Shown here: positions 52,603 to 61,550 of the stretch, piece by piece | Layout of the letters: every line of letters starts with the position of its first letter | How positions within the stretch are numbered: the stretch's first letter is position 1 | Assembly: GCA_902775345.1 (NCBI GenBank) | Contig: CACYLW010000013.1 | Span: 62,001 to 126,000, forward strand | Reading direction: 5' to 3' | Length of the DNA stretch: 64,000 nucleotides | From: an uncultured Eubacteriales bacterium | GTDB lineage: Bacteria; Bacillota; Clostridia; Peptostreptococcales; Anaerovoracaceae | Notes under the pieces: generated by a model | Told to the model about the DNA's origin: nothing | What the model saw: only the letters and a program-made list of their open reading frames with translations | The model's database searches: none | Translations under genes and position numbers: made by a program

Positions 52603-53811
52603 ATGAGAGTTTATGCTGACAATGCCGCAACAACATACCTCAGCAAGACGGCAAGAGACAAGCTCATACAGTGTCTTGATGAGTACAACGGCAATCCGAA
52701 CAGCCTTCACAGTGACGGACAGCGCACTCAGGAGGTGCTCGATGAAGCCAGGGCAATAGTGGCGGAGTGCATCAATGCCGCAAGACCAAACGAGATCTAC
52801 TTTACATCGGGTGGATCTGAGGCAGACAATCAGGCGCTGATTTCCGCAGCAAGGGGACTGAAGGCCAAGGGGAAAAAGCACCTTATAACACTCAATATCG
52901 AACACCATGCGATCCTTCACACCATGCGCAAGCTCGAGGGCGAGGGCTTCGAGGTAACATATCTTGCACCGAAGTCAAACGGCATAGTTGATGTAAAGGA
53001 CGTGGAGGATGCCATCAGGGATGATACTGCACTGGTAAGCATCATGTTCGCAAACAACGAAATGGGCGCCATACAGCCTATACCTGAGATCGGTGCTCTC
53101 TGCAAGGCAAAAAAAGTGCTGTTCCATACGGATTCCGTACAGGCTGCGGCTCATCTGCCAATAGACGTACAGGCGATGAACATAGACATGCTCTCCATGT
53201 CAGGCCATAAATTCCATGGCCCGAAGGGAGTAGGAATACTCTACGCGCGTAACGGCATAAAGCTTGTTAACGTAATAGAGGGAGGAGCCCAGGAGAGAGG
53301 AAAACGTGCAGGAACGGTAAACGTGCCTGGTATAGCAGCCATGGCAGCAGCACTCAAGGAAGGGTGCGACAACATGGAAGAAAACATGAGCAAAGTCAGA
53401 GCTCTCAGGGACAGGCTCATTGAGGGGCTTAAGGACATTCCTTATTCACAGCTCAACGGAGATCCCGTGAAGAGACTGCCGGGCAACGTCAACTGGTCGT
53501 TCGAGGGAGTAGAAGGCGAGAGCCTGCTGCTGCATCTCGACATGTACGGCATCGAATGCTCATCGGGAAGCGCATGTACTAGCGAATCGCTCGATCCGTC
53601 CCACGTTCTGCTGGGCATGGGAGTGCCTGTCGAGGCAGCACACGGATCATTGAGATTCAGCCTGGATATCGACAATACTGAAGAACAGATCGATTACATA
53701 ATCGAAAAAGTGCATCAGGTAGTTGAACACTACAGAAGCATGTCACCATATTGGGAAGACCTGCTGACAGGCAAGAGAGAACACTGCATACCTGAGTACT
53801 GGAACAAATAG
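52603..53811 (+). CDS. iscS: cysteine desulfurase (NifS/IscS type)
   Basis: A 402-residue PLP enzyme that takes sulfur from cysteine as a persulfide. VYADNAATTYLS at the N-terminus, FTSGGSEADNQAL, the PLP His in EHHAI, SMSGHKFHGPKGVG with the Schiff-base Lys, and ECSSGSACTS with the active-site Cys are all in order. It supplies sulfur to IscU, and possibly selenium delivery for SelD (inference). ATG 52603 follows CAGGAGG. Confidence 0.95.
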   Translation: MRVYADNAATTYLSKTARDKLIQCLDEYNGNPNSLHSDGQRTQEVLDEARAIVAECINAARPNEIYFTSGGSEADNQALISAARGLKAKGKKHLITLNIEHHAILHTMRKLEGEGFEVTYLAPKSNGIVDVKDVEDAIRDDTALVSIMFANNEMGAIQPIPEIGALCKAKKVLFHTDSVQAAAHLPIDVQAMNIDMLSMSGHKFHGPKGVGILYARNGIKLVNVIEGGAQERGKRAGTVNVPGIAAMAAALKEGCDNMEENMSKVRALRDRLIEGLKDIPYSQLNGDPVKRLPGNVNWSFEGVEGESLLLHLDMYGIECSSGSACTSESLDPSHVLLGMGVPVEAAHGSLRFSLDIDNTEEQIDYIIEKVHQVVEHYRSMSPYWEDLLTGKREHCIPEYWNK

Positions 53812-53822
53812 GAGGAAATAAA

Positions 53823-54242
53823 ATGTCATTATATACAGATAAAGTAATGGATCATTTCGAGCATCCGCGCAACGTAGGAGTAATTGAGGACGCTGACGGT
53901 GTAGGCGAAGTCGGAAACCCTGTCTGCGGAGACATCATGAAGATGTATCTGAAGGTAGAGGACGATAAGATTGTTGACGTCAAGTTCAAGACTTTCGGCT
54001 GCGGCAGTGCCATCGCTACAAGCTCAATGGCTACGGAACTCATCAAGGGAAAGTCCCTTGACGAAGCGCTTGAGCTTACAAACAAGGCGGTCGTCGATGC
54101 TCTCGACGGACTTCCAGCCAGAAAGATCCACTGTTCGGTACTTGCGGAAGATGCAATCAAGGCAGCCCTTGTAGATTACTACACAAGATCCGGCAGGGAG
54201 ATGCCTGAGAGCCTGGTAGGATTCGAACCACACGAAGACTGA
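53823..54242 (+). CDS. iscU: Fe-S cluster assembly scaffold (NifU N-terminal type)
   Basis: A 139-residue IscU/NifU-N scaffold. The three cluster Cys lie in GNPVCGD (about 39), FGCGSAIA (about 60) and HCSVLAEDA (about 103); the Asp after the first Cys is also conserved. It has no Cys-rich insertion of SufU-type zinc proteins. It starts 11 nt after iscS with GGAGG. Confidence 0.95.
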   Translation: MSLYTDKVMDHFEHPRNVGVIEDADGVGEVGNPVCGDIMKMYLKVEDDKIVDVKFKTFGCGSAIATSSMATELIKGKSLDEALELTNKAVVDALDGLPARKIHCSVLAEDAIKAALVDYYTRSGREMPESLVGFEPHED

Positions 54243-54288
54243 TCATTGAAAAGTCCGTGTTTCAGCGCTGTTCAATAAAAATACAGGG

Positions 54289-54330
54289 TCACGTTTCCGG
54301 TGAAAATATCCGGAGCGTGATTCTTTATTG
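54289..54330 (+). terminator. terminator-like hairpin after iscU
   Basis: TCACG-TTTCCGG and TCCGGA-GCGTGA pair with one bulge around an AT-rich loop, followed by TTCTTTATTG. The T-run is broken, so termination may be partial. Confidence 0.5.
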
Positions 54331-54498
54331 TTGTCCGGACGAAGACGGAATCAAAGCGGAAGACCCGCACACAGCTGCGAAAAAGGACATAGAAATTCAT
54401 CAAATCTATAAAAAAGTTAACAATTGTGTTGTATAATGACTTGGTAGTTTTTGCCCGGCGCAGAAACTGCCAATAGACAATAAGCTGGAGATCAATAG

Positions 54499-55299
54499 AT
54501 GACAGAAAAAAGAGTAATGAAGCTTGCCTCGAGAGGAAAGAGATTCGGGGCAGGATGCATCGATGCGTTTGTACCGGTAGTAAGCTATCTGCTCTGTTCG
54601 GCTGTTATGGCAGCGAACGGGATCAGGGATTACTATCCGGGCTATGGATACGGTTTCGGAAACGAATTCGGATATCCGTACGGATACGGCTATGACTACG
54701 GGCTCGGCAGATATCATCTCAGCGGAGCTTCCGCAGCCATTATAGCAGTAGTTTTTTTCATCCTGCTTGCATACATCATTGCTGAACTCGTTCTTTTTGC
54801 AAAGGGAAAAACGATAGGCAAGGCAATACTGGGACTTCAGGTCGTATCGAGTACGGATGGAAAGCCTTTCAGATTCTGGAAGATGTTTTTCAGGGAGTGC
54901 TTCGTAAAAAGCGCATCGGGATCAGTATTTTGTCTTGGGTACATATGGATACTTCTCGATGAGAAGAACAGAGGCTGGCACGACAAGATACTCGATTCAT
55001 ATGTGGTCGACCTCAAGGAATCTGAGAGGATGAATTACAAGAGACACATCGAGCATATGCGTAATGCCTCTCAGCCATCTGCGCCTGCTCCTGAACCTGA
55101 TCCGGCTCCTGTACCTGAAACTGAAATAGAGATCATGGAAACAGAGCCGACGGTTCCTGAGGTGCTGCCGGCAGATGAGCCCGTGGCTAAAGATGCAGCT
55201 GAATCAGAGGAATTCACGGCTGAAGAGACTGCTGAAGAACCAGGGACCGTCGAGATAGCAGCAGAGGATGCAGAAGAAGCAGAAGACACTTCGAATTAA
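54499..55299 (+). CDS. RDD family membrane protein with Tyr/Gly-rich loop
   Basis: A 266-residue protein. RGKRFGAGCIDAFV (about 12-25) is the RDD first helix with the Arg/Asp marks; KTIGKAILGLQVV (about 109-121) and the later membrane helix complete the domain (about 10-175). Between helices 1 and 2 is an unusual loop (about 45-72) of Tyr/Gly/Pro repeats. The C-terminal 80 residues are Pro/Glu/Ala-rich and disordered-looking. RDD function is unknown; transport or ion homeostasis is suspected. RBS CTGGAG. The next gene follows by 18 nt. Confidence 0.85.
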   Translation: MTEKRVMKLASRGKRFGAGCIDAFVPVVSYLLCSAVMAANGIRDYYPGYGYGFGNEFGYPYGYGYDYGLGRYHLSGASAAIIAVVFFILLAYIIAELVLFAKGKTIGKAILGLQVVSSTDGKPFRFWKMFFRECFVKSASGSVFCLGYIWILLDEKNRGWHDKILDSYVVDLKESERMNYKRHIEHMRNASQPSAPAPEPDPAPVPETEIEIMETEPTVPEVLPADEPVAKDAAESEEFTAEETAEEPGTVEIAAEDAEEAEDTSN

Positions 55300-55317
55300 C
55301 AAAGAAAGATACATAAA

Positions 55318-56043
55318 ATGAAAAAAACAGGCAGGATCGTACACAACGACAACCTAGTTCGTGACATACATAAGATGACATTTGACATGGGAGAGTGTGA
55401 CTTCAGACTTCCCGGACAATATGCTATGATAGAAGCAGGCGGGGTCCGCAGACCTTATCAGGTATGTGACTTCGACAGCAACAGATTCACCGTAGTGTTT
55501 CCGGCAGACGGCAAGGAAAGCAGAATACTGGCTTCACTTGAACCCGGCGATGAGGTCATAGTCACAATGGGGCTCGGAAACGGGTTCGATCTGGACGCGA
55601 TGCCGGAGGAAGTATTGCTGGTTGCTGATGAGTACGGTATCCCTGAGATGCTTGGCCTCTCACGCGCACTTCTGGTACGCGGTATAAGATGCAAGCTCAT
55701 TCTCAGCTATCCGAGCAAAAATGACATTTACATGCTCGAGTCCTTCAGACATCTTGTGAATGAGATCGAGGTCCTGACACTTGACGGAAGCAACGGCAGG
55801 GAAGGAAAGGCATCTGATGCAGTCAGACATGTTCCGTACATCTGTGCGGGAGGTTCCCGCGACATGCTGAAGTCACTTGCTGACAAGGCCGATGAAGGGC
55901 AGTTCAGCATGAGCAGTACTGTACTGGCGGAATCGGCCGACTACGATGACTGCTTTATCGACACGACAGAGGGCAGGCTCAACTGCAGCGACGCCGGTCC
56001 TGTGTTCGACAAGAATATAATCAGATGGGACCTTCTCGTCTGA
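55318..56043 (+). CDS. PyrK-like FAD/Fe-S oxidoreductase subunit, degenerate
   Basis: A 241-residue protein with the fold order of PyrK, the electron-transfer subunit of dihydroorotate dehydrogenase B: FAD-binding barrel (LPGQYAMIEAGGVRRPYQV), a GLGNGF phosphate loop, and the terminal GPVF motif. The [2Fe-2S] region is altered: in the usual CGxGxCxxC...C set only two Cys are left (Cys212 and Cys223), and the first two positions read Glu and Tyr. pyrD is not adjacent. It is probably a paralogue without the cluster; a flavin-only role is inference. It lies between the RDD gene and nnr. Confidence 0.75.
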   Translation: MKKTGRIVHNDNLVRDIHKMTFDMGECDFRLPGQYAMIEAGGVRRPYQVCDFDSNRFTVVFPADGKESRILASLEPGDEVIVTMGLGNGFDLDAMPEEVLLVADEYGIPEMLGLSRALLVRGIRCKLILSYPSKNDIYMLESFRHLVNEIEVLTLDGSNGREGKASDAVRHVPYICAGGSRDMLKSLADKADEGQFSMSSTVLAESADYDDCFIDTTEGRLNCSDAGPVFDKNIIRWDLLV

Positions 56044-56071
56044 CAGAAACAAACGAAGAGAGGTATTGCCG

Positions 56072-57592
56072 ATGTACGCATTGACGGCAAAGGGAATGAA
56101 ATACATGGATCAGTATGCTATACAGGCAGGACTTCCGGGTGTCGTTCTCATGGAGAACGCTGCCAGGGGAGTCGCTGATGAGGTGGCTGCAAGGATCCCT
56201 GATAAATCAGCGAAGATACTCGTTATTGCCGGGCATGGCAACAACGGGGGAGACGCGGTGGCTGTTGCCAGGTGGCTCGCGCAAAAGGGTTATTCAGGCG
56301 TAAGTGTGTATTTTGCCGGCAGGATCGAGAAGGCGAGCGATGAGCTGAAGCGTCAGATGAGCATACTTGCAAACTCACACAAGGATGTAAGAGTCTCGGG
56401 ACTCAGAGGTGTGGAACGCAATATCCTCAATGCCAGATATGACTGCATCATCGACGGCATGTACGGTATAGGCCTCAACAAGGTCCTCGGAGATGAAGAC
56501 ATAAGGCTGGTAAAGTACATCAACTCGAAAACCGGATATAAGGTAGCCGTAGACATCCCTTCGGGCCTCAACGCTACAAGCGGCCTCATAATGGGAGAGT
56601 CCATAAGAGCTGATCTTACAGTCACGTTTGGTTCATACAAGACCGGAATGTTCTTCGGCGCCGGCAGAGAGTGCTGCGGCGAAATAAAAGTCGTAGACAT
56701 AGGTCTCATGAATGACGGCTACGACAATGTGAAAGACAAACTTGAAGTGCTCGACAGAGGGTTCCTTGATGGGACCATTGGCAAGGCTCTTGTGCCACGG
56801 GCTGAGAACGGACATAAGGGCACATTCGGTACTGTAGGGCTTGTGATAAGTTCGAACGGCATGCTGGGAGCCGGCATGCTTGCCGCAAAAGCTGCGTACA
56901 GGGCGGGATGCGGTCTTGTAAAGATCTTCTGCCCGTCAAAATATACAGGGTTCTTCAATGTATCCATACCTGAGGCTGTTGCTGTTCCGTATAAACCTGA
57001 TGACGTGCTCGGAGCCTTCGAAGGATTCAGGGACGGTGTGGATGTCATACTGATAGGGCCGGGACTTAAAGAGGATTCGGTCGGAAGGCTGCTCGTCAAA
57101 CAGATACTGGCAGGCAAGAAACCTGCTGTGTTCGACGCGGGAGCTCTCAATCTGATCGCCAGGAACCTCAAGTCCCTGCGCAAGAGAAAATGCCCGTGCG
57201 TAATAACACCGCATCTGGGAGAGATGGCCAGGCTGTGCGGCGAAGATATAAACATTGTTGCAAGGAGCAGGATAGGATACACGCGCAAGTTCTCCGAGAA
57301 GTTCGAGGTGAGCATGGTAGTAAAATCCGATGTATCGCTCATAGCTCTGAGAGATGCCGGCAGCGGACAGAGACTCTACATCAATACCGTGGGGAATTCA
57401 GGTCTTGCGACGGCAGGTTCCGGAGATGTCCTGGCAGGAGTAATCGCATCACTCATTGCCCAGGGCAACACCCTTGATACAAGTCTTATGTACGGAGTGA
57501 TGGTGCATGGCAAAGCGGCAGAGAAGTTTGCGCAGGACGGTGATTCAAGACGCAAAATGATGGCCGGAGATATTATTGACAATCTCTTCTGA
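56072..57592 (+). CDS. nnr: bifunctional NAD(P)HX epimerase/dehydratase
   Basis: A 506-residue fusion that repairs hydrated NADH/NADPH. The N-terminal YjeF_N epimerase half (about 1-215) has GHGNNGGDAVAVARWL and DGMYGIGLN. The C-terminal ribokinase-like dehydratase half (about 225-506) has HKGTFGTVGL, ITPHLGEMARL and GSGDVLAGVIASLIAQG (the nucleotide site). Both halves appear complete. ATG 56072 is preferred over an upstream in-frame TTG (56066). The rpsU promoter lies within its last codons. Confidence 0.92.
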   Translation: MYALTAKGMKYMDQYAIQAGLPGVVLMENAARGVADEVAARIPDKSAKILVIAGHGNNGGDAVAVARWLAQKGYSGVSVYFAGRIEKASDELKRQMSILANSHKDVRVSGLRGVERNILNARYDCIIDGMYGIGLNKVLGDEDIRLVKYINSKTGYKVAVDIPSGLNATSGLIMGESIRADLTVTFGSYKTGMFFGAGRECCGEIKVVDIGLMNDGYDNVKDKLEVLDRGFLDGTIGKALVPRAENGHKGTFGTVGLVISSNGMLGAGMLAAKAAYRAGCGLVKIFCPSKYTGFFNVSIPEAVAVPYKPDDVLGAFEGFRDGVDVILIGPGLKEDSVGRLLVKQILAGKKPAVFDAGALNLIARNLKSLRKRKCPCVITPHLGEMARLCGEDINIVARSRIGYTRKFSEKFEVSMVVKSDVSLIALRDAGSGQRLYINTVGNSGLATAGSGDVLAGVIASLIAQGNTLDTSLMYGVMVHGKAAEKFAQDGDSRRKMMAGDIIDNLF

Positions 57593-57604
57593 GAGTAGTA
57601 CAAT
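57576..57604 (+). promoter_or_regulatory. promoter of rpsU
   Basis: Perfect TTGACA (57576-57581) and TACAAT (57599-57604) with a 17-bp spacer; the -35 box lies inside the end of nnr. The rpsU start is 59 nt downstream. Confidence 0.8.
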
Positions 57605-57662
57605 CACTTCGTTGCGGCCTTGAGCCGTAAAATCCCATGACGAACGGAGGTGAGACAAGAAT

Positions 57663-57842
57663 ATGGCACAGGTAATAGTAAGAGAAAACGAGAGCCTGGA
57701 GAGTGCTCTTAAGAGATTTAAGAGATCTTGCGCTCGCGACGGCGTCATGGCTGAGCTGCGTAAGAGAGAGCATTACGAGAAGCCAAGCGTAAGACGTAAA
57801 AAGAAGTCTGAGGCTGCCCGTAAGAAAGCTCGTAAGTATTAA
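57663..57842 (+). CDS. rpsU: 30S ribosomal protein S21
   Basis: A 59-residue, strongly basic protein. [20 protein letters not shown] is replaced here by the near-identical N-terminus ([16 protein letters not shown]), followed by [20 protein letters not shown], the S21 family text. It has GGAGGTGAG ahead of the ATG, its own strong promoter and a terminator 14 nt after the stop, as expected for an abundant protein. Confidence 0.96.
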   Translation: MAQVIVRENESLESALKRFKRSCARDGVMAELRKREHYEKPSVRRKKKSEAARKKARKY

Positions 57843-57855
57843 TAATAAAACGGAG

Positions 57856-57888
57856 ATGCGAACCGGCTTTTGAAGGTTCGCATTTTTT
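57856..57888 (+). terminator. terminator of rpsU
   Basis: Perfect 9-bp stem ATGCGAACC (57856-57864) and GGTTCGCAT (57875-57883), then TTTTTT. Confidence 0.92.
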
Positions 57889-57916
57889 CTTAATCAGATC
57901 AAAAAGGAGATACGTA

Positions 57917-58372
57917 ATGGGTCTTAAGGAACAACTGATGCAGGATTATAAGGACGCGATGAAGAACGCGGACGCCGTGAAGAAGAACACTGTCAACATG
58001 GTAAGAGCAGCAATAAAGCAGTATGAAGTTGACCAGAGAGTTACTCTCGAGGACGATGCTGACATCGTGAAGATCATCAAGAAGCAGGTCAAGATGAGAG
58101 CTGATGCTCTTGCTGATTTCGCAAAAGCCGGCAGAGATGACATGGTAGAAGGCTATAAGAAAGAGATGGAGATCCTGAAGGCTTATCTGCCTGAAGAAAT
58201 GGGTGAAGAAGAGATCAGAGCCAAGGTAAAGGAGATCGCTGAAAAGCTTGAAATCGAAGCCAACATGAAGAACATGGGCAAGCTGATGAAGAGCGCAATG
58301 GCAGAACTCAAGGACAAGGCCGACGGATCCGCCGTAAACAAAGCTGTCAAGGACTTCCTCAGCGGGAAGTAA
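57917..58372 (+). CDS. yqeY: GatB/YqeY domain protein
   Basis: A 151-residue all-helical protein matching the stand-alone YqeY family, related to the C-terminal tRNA-binding domain of GatB. DYKDAMKNADAVKKNTVNMV and EMEILKAYLPEEM are the family marks. Its role is unproven; a link to tRNA or translation is suggested by the domain and by the usual position after rpsU. RBS AAAGGAG. The phoH-ybeY-era-recO run follows after 19 nt. Confidence 0.92.
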   Translation: MGLKEQLMQDYKDAMKNADAVKKNTVNMVRAAIKQYEVDQRVTLEDDADIVKIIKKQVKMRADALADFAKAGRDDMVEGYKKEMEILKAYLPEEMGEEEIRAKVKEIAEKLEIEANMKNMGKLMKSAMAELKDKADGSAVNKAVKDFLSGK

Positions 58373-58391
58373 GACATTCTCCGGAGAACAC

Positions 58392-59384
58392 ATGGACTAC
58401 AAGATAAACATACCTGAAGGGGTAAATATACAGGGGCTGTTCGGCAATTATGATGCCAATATCCGCTCTGTCGAGAAGTTCACGGGCACAGAGATGTCGC
58501 TGCGCGATAATGTGCTCACTATAAGGGGAAGAGATCCGGAACTTGCTGCGCGCATAGTTGCGAGACTCATAGAGGCGCTGAATATCGAGCCTGAACTTGA
58601 TCCTCAGAAGCTGAGCTATCTCATCGAGATGGAAGCCGGAGGCAAGAACTTTGACGAGCAGAAAGCTTCCCGTGACATTATCTGCTATACTCACACGGGA
58701 AGACCTCTCAAGCCGAAGACTCAGGCACAGAAGGATTATGTGGACAATATCCGTGCTGTTGACATGGTATTCGGCATCGGCCCGGCGGGAACGGGAAAAA
58801 CGTATCTGGCATGCGCCATGGCGATCAACGCGTATAAGAACAAGGAAGTGGAGAGGATCATACTGACAAGACCTGCGGTCGAAGCAGGTGAGCGCCTTGG
58901 ATTCCTTCCGGGCGACATGCAGGAGAAGGTCGATCCTTATCTCAGACCGCTCTATGACGCGCTCTACGACGTGCTGGGAATAGAGGCAGCCGCAAGGCTC
59001 AGGGAGAAGGGCGTGATCGAGGTGGTACCTCTGGCTTACATGAGAGGCCGTACTCTTGACAATGCGTTCATTATTCTTGACGAAGCGCAGAACACCACGC
59101 GCGAACAGATGAAGATGTTCCTCACAAGAATGGGGTTCAATTCAAAAGTTGTCGTTACAGGAGACATCACTCAGATAGATCTTCCGAGCGGCACGGTATC
59201 GGGACTTAAAGAAGCACGCAAGGTTCTCAGCGGTGTTGAAGGCATAAGGTTCAACACGTTCACCGAAGTCGACGTTGTCAGGCATGAACTTGTAAAGCGC
59301 ATAATAAGAGCATACGATTCATACGACAACAGGAACAGGGTGAGAGCCACCACTTCAAAAGGCAACAAAGTCAGTGACAGGTGA
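58392..59384 (+). CDS. phoH: PhoH family ATPase
   Basis: A 330-residue PhoH-like protein. An N-terminal KH-like part (about 1-100) precedes the ATPase domain: GIGPAGTGKTYLA (Walker A, about 129-141), LTRPAVEAGERLGFLPGD, and FIILDEAQNTTREQMKMFLTR (Walker B region, helicase-like). The family is tied to RNA metabolism and is nearly always next to ybeY in Firmicutes, as here. Start ATG 58392 is about 8 nt after a weak CCGGAGA site. Confidence 0.94.
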   Translation: MDYKINIPEGVNIQGLFGNYDANIRSVEKFTGTEMSLRDNVLTIRGRDPELAARIVARLIEALNIEPELDPQKLSYLIEMEAGGKNFDEQKASRDIICYTHTGRPLKPKTQAQKDYVDNIRAVDMVFGIGPAGTGKTYLACAMAINAYKNKEVERIILTRPAVEAGERLGFLPGDMQEKVDPYLRPLYDALYDVLGIEAAARLREKGVIEVVPLAYMRGRTLDNAFIILDEAQNTTREQMKMFLTRMGFNSKVVVTGDITQIDLPSGTVSGLKEARKVLSGVEGIRFNTFTEVDVVRHELVKRIIRAYDSYDNRNRVRATTSKGNKVSDR

Positions 59385-59387
59385 TTT

Positions 59388-59882
59388 ATGCACGTAATAT
59401 TCAGTGATGAATTCGACAAGCTTACGCCGGAAATGTGGAATCTCATGGAGCGGGCTGCAGATGTAGCTCTCAGGACGGAGTTCAGCGAACTTGATGGCGT
59501 TGAATTTGTAAATGAGCCCGAACTCGGCGTGACCGTAGTTGATGACAGCGAGATACTGGAACTAAACCGCGAATACAGAGAAAAGGACAGCGTTACCGAT
59601 GTTCTTAGCTTTCCTCAGTTTGAAGGCCATGAAGATCTTCTCGAAGATCTTCTGGACGACGAGGCGGAGACCCTGATAGGTGATGTGGTGATCTGCTTTG
59701 AACAGGCTGAGAGACAGGCTGAAGAGTACGGAACGGGACTTACGCGCGAGATGCTTTACCTCTTTGTTCACAGTGTGATGCACCTTTTCGGTTACGATCA
59801 CATGAATAAAGAGGAGAAAGCAGTCATGCGCGCCCGCGAGGAGGAAGTGCTGTCAGCGATAGGAGTCAAGAGAAAGAAGTGA
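59388..59882 (+). CDS. ybeY: endoribonuclease YbeY (rRNA maturation)
   Basis: A 164-residue metal-dependent RNase acting in 16S rRNA 3'-end processing and ribosome quality control. VTDVLSFPQF and the zinc site HSVMHLFGYDH (HxxxHxxxxxH, about 127-137) are intact. An acidic insertion (EDLLEDLLDDEAE) separates them. It starts 3 nt after phoH and overlaps era by 4 nt. Confidence 0.95.
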   Translation: MHVIFSDEFDKLTPEMWNLMERAADVALRTEFSELDGVEFVNEPELGVTVVDDSEILELNREYREKDSVTDVLSFPQFEGHEDLLEDLLDDEAETLIGDVVICFEQAERQAEEYGTGLTREMLYLFVHSVMHLFGYDHMNKEEKAVMRAREEEVLSAIGVKRKK

Positions 59883-60787
59883 GATCGGGATTTATAGGAA
59901 TAGCAGGCAGGCCGAATGTAGGCAAGTCAACACTGATGAACAGGATGCTGGGCGAGAAGATAGCCATAACATCGGCAAAGCCTCAGACAACATTAAACAG
60001 GATAACCGGGATATACACAGACCTCGGGTATGAGAACGGTGACGGTCTCCAGATGGTATTTCTGGATACTCCCGGAATACACAAGCCTCATAACAAGCTG
60101 GGACAGGCTATAAACGAAACTGCCGTCAACACCCTGAACGGTGTTGACGTTATTTTGCTTATTGTCGATGGCACCCTTGACTTCGGAAGAGGAGACGAGG
60201 CCATACTGAAGCTGCTTGAGAGCACCTCCGCGCCTAAACTTCTGGCTATAAACAAGACCGACCTGATAGGGCCTGATAAATATCTGGAACTGTATAACAG
60301 ATATGACAGAACAGGTCTTTTTGATGATATATACGGAGTGTCTGCGCTGAAGGGCGATAATATCGAAATGCTGCGCGACAGACTTGCAGGCTATATGAAT
60401 GAAGGCCCTATGTATTATCCTGACGATATTGCCACCGAGGACCCAGTAAGGTTTATCGTAAGCGAGATAATTCGTGAAAAACTCATGAATTACCTCGATG
60501 ACGAAGTACCTCACGGCGTTTTCGTGGAGATAGAGTCATTTGCGGAGCCGGAGGACCCGCGCTCTGCAGTGGAGATCTCGGCTGTCATTTACTGTGAAAA
60601 GAAATCCCACAAGGGGATCATAATAGGAAAAGGCGGCAGTAAGCTCAAGGGGATCGGAAAGGCTGCACGCCTCGAGATCGAAGACTTGCTTGGAAGAAAA
60701 GTGTTCCTGAGCCTTTTTGTGAAAGTCAAGGAAGGCTGGCGCGATTCCGAGCGCGTAATAAGAAACTGGGGATATAAGGACGAATGA
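59879..60787 (+). CDS. era: GTPase Era
   Basis: A 302-residue GTPase for 30S assembly. [12 protein letters not shown] (G1, about 10-21), DTPG (G3, about 63-66), NKTD (G4) and SALKG (G5) are present, followed by the KH domain (about 200-302) with the GKGGSKLKGIG RNA loop. Start GTG 59879 overlaps the ybeY stop (GTGA). Its stop overlaps recO by 4 nt. The N-terminal MRSGFIGIAGRPN runs straight into G1, normal for Era. Confidence 0.96.
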   Translation: MRSGFIGIAGRPNVGKSTLMNRMLGEKIAITSAKPQTTLNRITGIYTDLGYENGDGLQMVFLDTPGIHKPHNKLGQAINETAVNTLNGVDVILLIVDGTLDFGRGDEAILKLLESTSAPKLLAINKTDLIGPDKYLELYNRYDRTGLFDDIYGVSALKGDNIEMLRDRLAGYMNEGPMYYPDDIATEDPVRFIVSEIIREKLMNYLDDEVPHGVFVEIESFAEPEDPRSAVEISAVIYCEKKSHKGIIIGKGGSKLKGIGKAARLEIEDLLGRKVFLSLFVKVKEGWRDSERVIRNWGYKDE

Positions 60788-61548
60788 TCATTAATGCCGA
60801 GGGCATAGTGCTCAGACAGAGAAAGATCGCAAATAACAGACGAATGATAGTCCTGTTCACGAAGCAGTACGGCAAGCTGTCGGCGGGGACTTCCGTAAAT
60901 GAGAAGTCCCGCAGCAAGGCAGCGCTGGCGCTTCGTCCTTTTACGTACGCGGAATATGACATTTTCAAAGGCAGGGACGCTTACAGCATAAATTCAGCAC
61001 AGGTAAACAAGAGTTTTTACTCCATAGGTGAAGATATTGACCGCTTCATCAATGCGTCGGCATTCATAGAGTATCTGGACAAGGTGCTTGAAGAGGGAGT
61101 TCCGGCGCCTAAACTGTTCGATCTGAGCCTTGAGTTCCTGCAGTCCGTTTCTGAATGCAGATCAGGAACGGATACGCTTCTCTACGCATTCATAGTCAAG
61201 ACATTCAGGATGCTCGGAGTGGCTCCTGAACTGGGCTGCTGTGTCAACTGCGGCAAGGCACCTGAAAAATTTGGCGGAGGCTTTAAAATATTCTCCGTAA
61301 CGGACGGCGGGATCATATGTCCTGACTGCGCTGAGGAGGAGAAAAGGGCGGGCGATTCATTGCTTTACAGGCCGGATTTCGATATAATCACAGTGTTTAG
61401 GTACTTTGAATCCAAGCCTATAAAAACATTCGAAAAAGTAGACCTCAAACCCGAAGTTCGCAATGAGGTCAGAGAAATACTTTCTGAGTACACAGAACGT
61501 TATCTGGGTGTCGATGTGCTCAAATCAATAAGCGGATTGGAGGTATGA
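60784..61548 (+). CDS. recO: DNA repair protein RecO
   Basis: A 254-residue mediator of RecFOR recombination that loads RecA on SSB-coated DNA. The N-terminal OB-fold (EGIVLRQRKIANNRRMIVLFTKQYGKLS) leads; a zinc finger of four Cys (CCVNC near 155, CPDC near 180) marks the Gram-positive type. Overlaps era by 4 nt. Confidence 0.93.
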   Translation: MIINAEGIVLRQRKIANNRRMIVLFTKQYGKLSAGTSVNEKSRSKAALALRPFTYAEYDIFKGRDAYSINSAQVNKSFYSIGEDIDRFINASAFIEYLDKVLEEGVPAPKLFDLSLEFLQSVSECRSGTDTLLYAFIVKTFRMLGVAPELGCCVNCGKAPEKFGGGFKIFSVTDGGIICPDCAEEEKRAGDSLLYRPDFDIITVFRYFESKPIKTFEKVDLKPEVRNEVREILSEYTERYLGVDVLKSISGLEV

Positions 61549-61550
61549 TA

